In this document: one piece after another, positions 57,036 to 64,000 of the stretch
Position numbering within the stretch: the first letter of the stretch is position 1
Layout of the letters: each line of letters begins with the position of its first letter
From: Euptelea pleiosperma
Lineage: Eukaryota > Streptophyta > Magnoliopsida > Ranunculales > Eupteleaceae
NCBI GenBank assembly: GCA_035048495.1
Contig: CM068553.1
Span: 18,725,190 to 18,789,189 of the forward strand
Reading direction: 5' to 3'
Length of the DNA: 64,000 nucleotides
Notes under the pieces: model-generated
The model's database searches: none
Told to the model about the DNA's origin: nothing
What the model saw: only the letters and a program-made list of their open reading frames with translations
Translations under genes and position numbers: made by a program

Positions 57036-57324
57036 GTGATCACTTACCTAAGTGATTGGGGTCGCCCAAAGGAGAGAACGGCCGAAGATGTATCGGAATG
57101 ATGCACATGTAGCACATGGTGATGCACCACTGGTGGTGCATTCACTCACCAGGCAGGGTATGTGCTCGTGGCTGTACCGGAGAGGGAGGTGGTGATTCTG
57201 GCAAAGAGGAGGAGGAGATCGATGATGGTGGCAGCAACTTGTTGAGGGCAAAGGATCAACGATTTCTTAATATAAGATATTGGAAGTTGATGATCTTCAC
57301 AGTGTCACTACAAGAAATTTGGAT

Positions 57325-57590
57325 TATAGCGACGGAATTTTAGCGACGGCCAGACAAATACGTCGTCATACATATATTTAGCAAGGACCAAAGACCAACC
57401 CGTCGGTATAAGGTTTGGCGCCAAAAAAATTCCACACCTATAGCGACGGCCAAAGGAAAACTGTTGCTACATATATGTATAGCGATGGCCAGACCCAGAT
57501 TGTCTGTAAAACATGGATATAACAACGGCTACGACCGTCACTATAAGCTCTTATAGAGACGGTCAGGCACCGGCCGTCGGTTTAAAAGAG
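57325..57590. repeat. CACTA subterminal repeats
   Basis: About ten degenerate copies of TATAGCGACGGCC or its complement (CCGTCGGT, CCGTCACTATA), in both orientations. These are the presumed transposase (TNPA-type) binding sites of CACTA elements. One unit reads AACAACGG and another AGCGATGG, showing decay. Confidence 0.8.
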
Positions 57591-57839
57591 GTATATATAT
57601 AAAAAAAGGTGGTTTTTTGCCATTCCGCGCGGAAAACCCCTTTCTCCTCTTCTTCTCAAAATCCCTCTCCCTCACCCCGAAACCCATTTGCCTTGATTTC
57701 CACCTCTCCTCTCTCCATTCGACGCCGCTTCCTCCTTCAGTCGACGTCCCGTGCTTCCGGCGTCTTCCCCGGCCATCGGACGCATTATCAAGTAAGGTTT
57801 CTTTTCATTTTTTTTTTTTGGTATTTAACTATTTTCATC

Positions 57840-58990
57840 TCCCCCACTTACCGCAGGGCTGTTTTTCCACTCCTTGGTGGATATATACACCAAACAACAC
57901 CTCTGATTGGTAATGATTTCAGTATTTAGGGTTTATGATGGATATTTGGGATAAAACCCATGAAAATGACTACAATCCAACATTAGAAATCTCTGATCAG
58001 GGTGATTTTTGGTCTATAAGTCTACTTATGGTTCGGCCTAACATCCTTACAATCAGTGCTCTCTAAAATGTGCCACTTGACTCATACCCACACAGATCGA
58101 TTAGAACTTGCTGACGGACCTCAATATGAGCTACTTGGCATATTCTTTGAGATTTCTAATAGGATGAATGTTTGACCTAAAACCCTAGATGGATACACAG
58201 ACTAAAAATTTGCCTGATTAGTGATTTCTAAGCAATGGATTGGAGTTGTTTCCATGAATTTGAGCATTTAATTAAGGTTCAAAGGTTTGAAATCAGTAAT
58301 CACTGATTTCTTATTGCCATTTTAGGGTTACAAAGATTTAAAGGTTTGAAATCAGTAATCAAGCTGATTATTGATTTCTTGTTGCCCATTATTAGAGCAA
58401 AGGATAAAGGGTAGGGATCGAGGGCACCCATTTTTGACACCCATTTTGGTGTACCCACATGAAGATGAATCAATGGCTGATTTTTGGTGAATAATGAGTA
58501 ATGGTCAGCGAAGACACGTGGCACATTTGTAATGGATACTAACCATATGGATGTGTGTGGCCAATCCCTAGGCGGACCTACAAACCAAAAATAACCCTGA
58601 TTAGTGATTTATAAGTGTTGCATCTATGTACCTCAAATTCCCACAGTTGAGATCAGCCCATGAAAATAAGTCCAATCCCATGGTGGACTTACAAACCACA
58701 AATCAGCCCGATTAGTGATTTAATAAGTGTTGCATCTTTGTACCTCAAATACTGCTCAAATTCCCACAGTTGAGATCAGCCCATGAAAATAAGTCCAATC
58801 CAAAGCCTATAAATCACTAATCAGGCTGATTTTTGGTTTGTAGGTCCACCATGGGATAGGACAAACATCGATATGGTCTGAGTCCTATAACAGTGTGCCA
58901 CGTGGCTTGTATTGTGTCCCTATCATTTTATCTGTCATTTTAGATCTGTCAACGGAGCCCGACCCATGCCTTAAATGGCTGACTGATTGC
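57840..58990. mobile_element. Cluster of family-A MITEs and a family-B fragment in the CACTA element
   Basis: About 57850-58110: CCTTGGTGGATATATACACC to AAATGTGCCACTTGACTC. About 58110-58290: a left arm only (GATGAATGTTTGACC). 58405-58497: family-B left arm (GGGCACCCATTTTTGACACC, ACCCACATGAAGATGAATC). About 58500-58930: ACACGTGGCACATTTG to GTGCCACGTGGCTTG, with an internal direct duplication of about 125 bp (AAATTCCCACAGTTGAGATC at 58630 and 58755). All postdate the CACTA insertion. Confidence 0.65.
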
Positions 58991-61443
58991 ACTTGAGAAC
59001 ACATTTTTGACACCTATTTTGGTGTACCCATTTTGGGGCAGAAACTAAGGATTTTGGGGTTATTTGAGGTTGTGGCATGGGTTCCCTTCTAGCCAAGTGA
59101 AAAGGAAATTAGGAATCACAACCTCTTAATTTTCTCTTTTCAAACTTGTAATTTGTTTATATTGAGAACCATGCAAGATCCCATCCCTAAATTTGTACCT
59201 TCTAGGTATATAGATATTATTTATGTAGTATATGTCCTTAATATTAACACGGACATGAGGTTGGCCATGCATTTATGAAAAGATTATGAAACAACAAAGA
59301 AAGAAAAATTGGATCTTTGTTACTTTAATTACTGTTTAGATAGTTGGATTACTTCGATACTAGTATGTTTATATTCTTATGTGTCAAGTGCCAGAATCAA
59401 TGAAACGACTAGATCAGAAGCATCGTTTAGTAATCATAAGAGTTGTTTTACACTTATACACACACGCATGCGTGCGCACACACACACATTATGTTTGCAA
59501 TTAGACAATATCTTCATATTTTGTTGTTTTGCATTCGTATTAGTGTGATTGAGTTGGCTAGATCAAGAGATACATAATTTTTGAGTTTTGTTTTCTCTAC
59601 CCTATGGGTGAGAACTAGGGTGAGACATCCTAGATATACTAGTAAAATATTTAATAAGAATGATAAAAGAAAGAACCATTAGGGAAAATTGATGGCCTCT
59701 GCTAGTTTTAATTATTGCATGCCATTAATTATAAGGACCCCATTCTTCATTCTGAGTACAAATGCAATGTCTACTGCACGATCATGCATCAACAATACTT
59801 AAAGAGTTCTCAATATTGATGTAAATGTATGAAGTCTAGACACCTAAAACACTAAATCTGTAACTCATAAGACATGTCAAACTTATGTAATACATGTTGT
59901 ATAAGTAGACCACTGTGTAGAGCCTGTTGGCATACACAAGCTACATGTTAGCCATCTTTATTATGTGAGACAACTAGTCAAAAATTAGCTAAGATATGGG
60001 ACTCTGTAGGTTCGTTTATACTAGAGAGACCAGTAAAGTTGATAATTCCATCATATTCGAGTTTGTTGTGAGCAACACAACTACTACTCAAAAGTGAGCC
60101 ATAGAATGATAGAGGGACCATCTTGGGTTTCAAGACAAAATGTCATCATAGCAGAACAACAATGTGACAAAAAAGTGGATTGGTGTAATATGTTATACTT
60201 GTTAATTACTCTTTCTTGATCTAAAATGCCATCCATGTCTAAATGTTCCTTCCTCAAAAATAATTAGGGGGTATGAGTGGATTATACACACCATTAATCC
60301 ACTTGTATCCTATGTTCTTTATTAATTTAATTCCTTAAAACAACACATTATATCCTTTTTTTTTTTTTGCAATTTATGAAAAAATAGACGTTGGACCAAG
60401 TCATCGTTTTGTCGCTACTGGTCCGTCATTTTGGACGCTACTCGAAAATGACACACCAAGTCCATCGTATTTGAGTAAAAAGGCAATTTTCATCATTAGC
60501 CTACTTATTTTGCGTTTCTTTTATTCTCGTGTATCTTGTTTGTATTCATCATTGGGTTTTATTCTCCTATTCTCATGTGTCTTTCCATATGTTTTATTTT
60601 TATTTTGATATTATGTGTCTTTCCATATTCATCGTTAGCCTAATGGAATAGATTTTGTAATGTATATATGTTGGTAGAAATACTTATTATCAGACAAAGT
60701 AACTAATTCCAAATCCAGTGTTTCTCTCATATTTGATTTATATAGCATCTCTTTTTCTCTAGATATTCGATTGAATTTTTGTCATTATTTATACTTGTTC
60801 TTAGTTAGTAATTGTAATTTATCTTAAGTTTATGTTGTATATAAATGTGAATTGTGCACACACACACATCATGCATGCATATATATGCATTAAACCTTAG
60901 ATCTCTCATTCAAGAATCACTTTGTGACAATTATGTGGCTTATCACCTATTTGGGATACATTAGTTCTAAACTATGACGTTTGGTTCTCATTCGAGACTA
61001 AATTCAAGTTAACGACTTATTTGTCTTTTTGGTGATAAGGAGTAATTGTCTGCTGTTGATTCTTGAATTGTCCCTTTGGACAGTTTGGGAATGCATAATC
61101 TCTGGTACAGTCAGTAGTTAAAGTGTTTATTTCCATTTGTAGGACAGTTTCGGTGAGCATTCCTCTTGTTCTCTAGGTACATATTTAGACATGGTGACAT
61201 GTTTGCCCCTAGTCTAAGTCATGTACTTGGAGAACTATGGGAAAATACTGCCAAAATTTTTCTTCAAAGAGAAATAATCACTTGGCTATTGAATGTACCA
61301 GAGATTATGCATTTCTGAATGGGATAGGATCAACCCACCCTTTAAAGAGGAGATAGGAAGCATGATGCATGTGCATTTGAGTTGTGTGTGACAACGTGCT
61401 TAATTTCAGTTGAAGGTGGCGTCATTTTGAAGGAGATACGCCG
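58991..61443. other. CACTA internal non-coding region
   Basis: About 2.4 kb with no recognised exon. It holds a CA-rich tract (59456-59487, with ACACACGCATGCGTGCGCAC), smaller CACACA near 60859 and a T tract at 60357-60368. It may contain decayed transposase introns or further insertions. Confidence 0.45.
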
Positions 61444-64000
61444 ATGGATAAAAGTTGGGTTGAAAAGCCAAGAAATAGCCCTGAGTATCTAAATAGAGTA
61501 GGACAATTCTTGGATTTTGCATTTTCTCATTCAGAGTACGGAGACAAGATCAAGTGTCCATGTAAAAAATGTTGTCATGCGTTCCTAAGGGATCGATTAA
61601 AAGTATATTGGGACCTAGTATTGATTGGGATAATTCTGGATTATACCGTCTAGTTGTACCATGGAGAGTATGATAATGATCATATGAGTGATGAGGCTAA
61701 CGAGGGTGATGATATGCAAGGAATGTTACAAGATGCATATGGAATGGCGAACTTTGATCGTGAAGAGGAGAATAAATTGAATGAGACTGGATTGAGTGAG
61801 CCAAATCCGGAAGTGAATAAATTTTATGAATTGTTAAAGGATACCGAGACTAAACTGTACCCAGGTTGCACAAAATTTTCAAAATTATCTTTTATTGTAT
61901 GGTTGTTACACTTGAAGTGTCTTAACGGATGGAGTAACAAATCATTCGACATGTTGCTTGAGTTGTTAAAAGAGTCATTTCCTATTGGTGAAACATTCCC
62001 TAGGAATCATTATGAATCCAAAAAGATCCTTCGGGATCTTGGGATGCATTATACGAAGATAGATGCATGCCCGAATGACTGCATGCTATACTGGAAGGAG
62101 AATGAGACCGCAAATGAATGTGTCGTATGTGGCGAGTCCAGGTAGAAACCGATTACACGTCAATCTACTGAAGATGCTTCCACTTCGTCTACAGAGGATA
62201 AGAAAATACCTGCAAAGATTTTGCGTTATTTTCCGTTGGGACCGAGACTTCAGAGGTTGTTTATGTGTTCAAAAATAGTCGAACATATGAGATGGCATGC
62301 CGAGGGTCGTACAAAAGATGGCGTGTTGAGGCATCTAGTAGAGTCGAAGGCGTGAGAAGCTTTGGACGAGAAATACCCATCGTTCGCTTCTAAACAGAGG
62401 AATGTTAGAGTTGGGATAGGGAGCGATGGCTTCACTCCTTTAGTTATACGAGTACTCCTCACAATACATGGCCAGTAATTATTATTCCATATAATTTGCC
62501 GCCATGGATGTGTATGAAACAAACATCTTTCATGTTGACGTTGCTTATTCCTGGGCCTAAGGCTCCTGGGAACGACATTGATGTGTACCTGCAACCATTG
62601 ATCGAAGAATTGAAGGAATTATGGACAGATGGATTTGAGACATACGATGCATCTTTAAAACAAAATTTTCGGAGACATGTAGGAGTCATATGGACTATTA
62701 ATGACTTCCCTGCACTTGCAAACTTGTCAGAGTGGAGCACTAAGGGAAAATTTGCTTTTCCCTCATGCCACAAGGATACTTGTTCAATCAGATTGCAAAA
62801 AGGACATAAAGAATGTTACTTGGGACATCGTCGATTCCTACCAACTGATCATAAATTCTGACACAATAAGAAGTCGTTTAATGGTAGAAAAGAATTAAAA
62901 AGTGCTCCAAAACCATTGATCGGTGGGGATCTGCTCAACCAGTTACGGGACTACGAGCAGATAACATTTGGGAAGTTAGATAAGGATAAAATTGGGAGGA
63001 AGAGAAAGAGGAATGTTGCAATTTACCTAAGAATTGGAAAAAGAAGAGCATTTTTTTCAAATTGCCATATTGGAAAAATCTCTTGTCCGGGCACAATTTG
63101 GATGTCATGACATTGAAAAGAATGTGTGTGATAATGTGATCGGGACACTGCTAATATGTAGGGTTCTAAAGATAACCTGAAGGCTCGTCTGGATATGAAA
63201 TTAATGCGTATAAGAAATGAAACTTCACCCCATTCCAGATGGGAGGAAACTTTTACTTTCTGCTGCATGTCACACGATGTCTTTGGTTGAGAAAAGGAAA
63301 TTCTGTCAAATCTTGAAAGATGTGAAGGTTCCAGATAGTTATTCATCGAATTTCTCACGATGTGTTCAAGTGAAGCAATGCAAGATCTTGGGGCTCAAGA
63401 GTCATGATTGCCATATTCTCATGCAATAATTTCTTCCGCTTGCCATACGTGGTAACTTACCAAAGAATGGGTGTTCAGTTTTGACTTGAGTTGTCCACGT
63501 ACTGCCAGGCAGTTATGTTCGAAGGTGTTGAATGTGAAAGAATTGGAGCAACTTGAATCACAGATTATTGTAACACTTTGCAAATTAGAATTGGAGCGAT
63601 GGCTTCACACCATTTTGATATAATGGTGTACTTGCCCATTCATCTAGCTGGTGAAGCCAAGGTGGCCGGACCCGTACAATATCGGTGGATGTATCCAATT
63701 GAGAGGTATCAGCATAGGCTCAAAATATAGTGTTCGAAATAAAAATTATCCGGAAGGGTCATTGCCGAAGGGTATATTTGTAACGAATCATTGATTTTTG
63801 CTCGAGATACTTGCATGACATTGAAACGAGGTTCAACCGGCCACAACGGAATAGCGATGCTATTGATGCTGAGTCACGTGGGAAGTTATCTATTTTCACA
63901 GAAATTGATCGTGCCATAGGGAAGGCTACAACATACATGCTAAGCAACCTTAGACTGGGAACAAGCTCATTCTCTATGTGCTAAACAACTACCCCGAAGT
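61444..64000 (+). pseudogene. CACTA transposase (TNPD-like), multiply broken
   Basis: 61444-61653 encodes a transposase-associated domain (MDKSWVEKPRNSPEYLN, then CPCKKCCHAF), ending in TAG at 61651. The next segment to 62145 has the conserved LYPGCTKFSKLSFIVWLLHL and IDACPNDCMLYW with CVVCGESR. The Transposase_21 region follows in changing frames: RYFPLGPRLQRLF near 62220, PPWMCMKQTSF near 62500, PGPKAPGNDIDVYLQPLIEE near 62555 and WTINDFPALANLSEWSTKGK near 62700. A DUF4218-like part starts near 63215 (SAACHTMSLVEKRKF, LKSHDCHILMQ). At least eight stops or frameshifts are visible. Intact TNPD acts with TNPA to excise the element. Confidence 0.88.

Larger units (their letters stand above)
49711..57305 (-). 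mobile_element. Ty3-gypsy retrotransposon, Athila/Tat-like, decayed
   Basis: Minus-strand order: 5' LTR region (about 57305-56552), primer binding site (56550-56530), leader (56530-55108), gag (55107-53600), protease (53160-52850), RT (52549-51480), RNase H (51430-50900) and integrase (50792-49711). Integrase after RNase H is the gypsy order. The Asp-type primer site and the gag and integrase sequences fit the Athila/Tat branch. Many stops and frameshifts make it inactive. The 5' LTR is interrupted or bounded by a CACTA element at 57306. No 3' LTR was identified. Confidence 0.85.
57306..64000 (+). mobile_element. CACTA (En/Spm) transposon, 5' end and transposase region
   Basis: The 5' terminus is CACTACAAGAAATTTGG at 57306, the characteristic CACTA inverted-repeat end. 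Subterminal repeats of the AGCGACGG/CCGTCG type fill 57325-57590. A transposase (TNPD-type) region starts at 61444 in the same orientation and continues past the window edge. The 3' inverted repeat and the 3-bp TSD therefore cannot be checked (left flanking triplet TGT). Several family-A MITEs are inserted at 57850-58930. Confidence 0.85.

Overview
This is nuclear genomic DNA from a flowering plant. The evidence is two intron-containing genes with GT-AG splicing and clear angiosperm homologues, plant-type LTR retrotransposons (Ty1-copia with an initiator-Met primer site, Athila/Tat-like Ty3-gypsy with an Asp-type primer site), a CACTA (En/Spm) transposon, an L1-type LINE, tRNA-derived SINEs and very many MITEs. 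A 100-N run at 42741-42840 marks a scaffold gap. I cannot place the species from sequence alone.

Only two host genes are recognisable. (1) A minus-strand F-box/leucine-rich-repeat gene at 16984-19304 (two coding exons, 486 aa, similar to Arabidopsis At5g51370/At5g51380). It has a telobox directly upstream of the ATG and a duplicated piece of its last exon in the 3' flank. (2) A plus-strand bHLH gene of the PIF8/UNE10 (phytochrome-interacting factor) type at 34837-38285 (six coding exons, about 467 aa), with an active-phytochrome-B-binding motif and a G-box-type basic region. Its locus is unusually rich in CACGTG, the site such factors bind, and several of these sites sit in MITE copies. Its exon 1/exon 2 junction keeps frame only with the downstream of two tandem acceptors.

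Layout. 1-3437: a direct duplication of about 1.2 kb holding an exon-like ORF. 3436-4670: a truncated copia LTR. 4767-9751: a six-level nest of DNA transposons and a SINE, readable from target-site duplications. 9814-11513: MITEs, including a 165-bp Mutator-type hairpin with a perfect 9-bp duplication. 11514-16800: low-copy sequence with no recognised gene. 16984-19304: the F-box gene. 19660-26250: MITEs and tandem repeats. 26950-31520: a 5'-truncated copia element with RT, RNase H and 3' LTR. 32075-32995: a LINE 3' fragment. 33650-38446: the UNE10-like gene and its flanks. 39362-42328: an unassigned AT-rich block with inverted ends. 42330-42535: a SINE-like unit. 42928-47476: an internally deleted relative of the first copia element. 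49711-57305: a decayed Athila-like gypsy element with its 5' LTR region. 57306-64000: the 5' end and transposase region of a decayed CACTA element that runs off the window.

No CRISPR array, operon, rRNA or functional tRNA gene was seen. The transposon coding regions are almost all broken by stops or frameshifts. The window's main interest is the recoverable insertion history, the repeat-borne regulatory motifs (G-boxes in MITEs, palindromic double CCAAT motifs in the copia LTR) and the unusual features of the two host genes.
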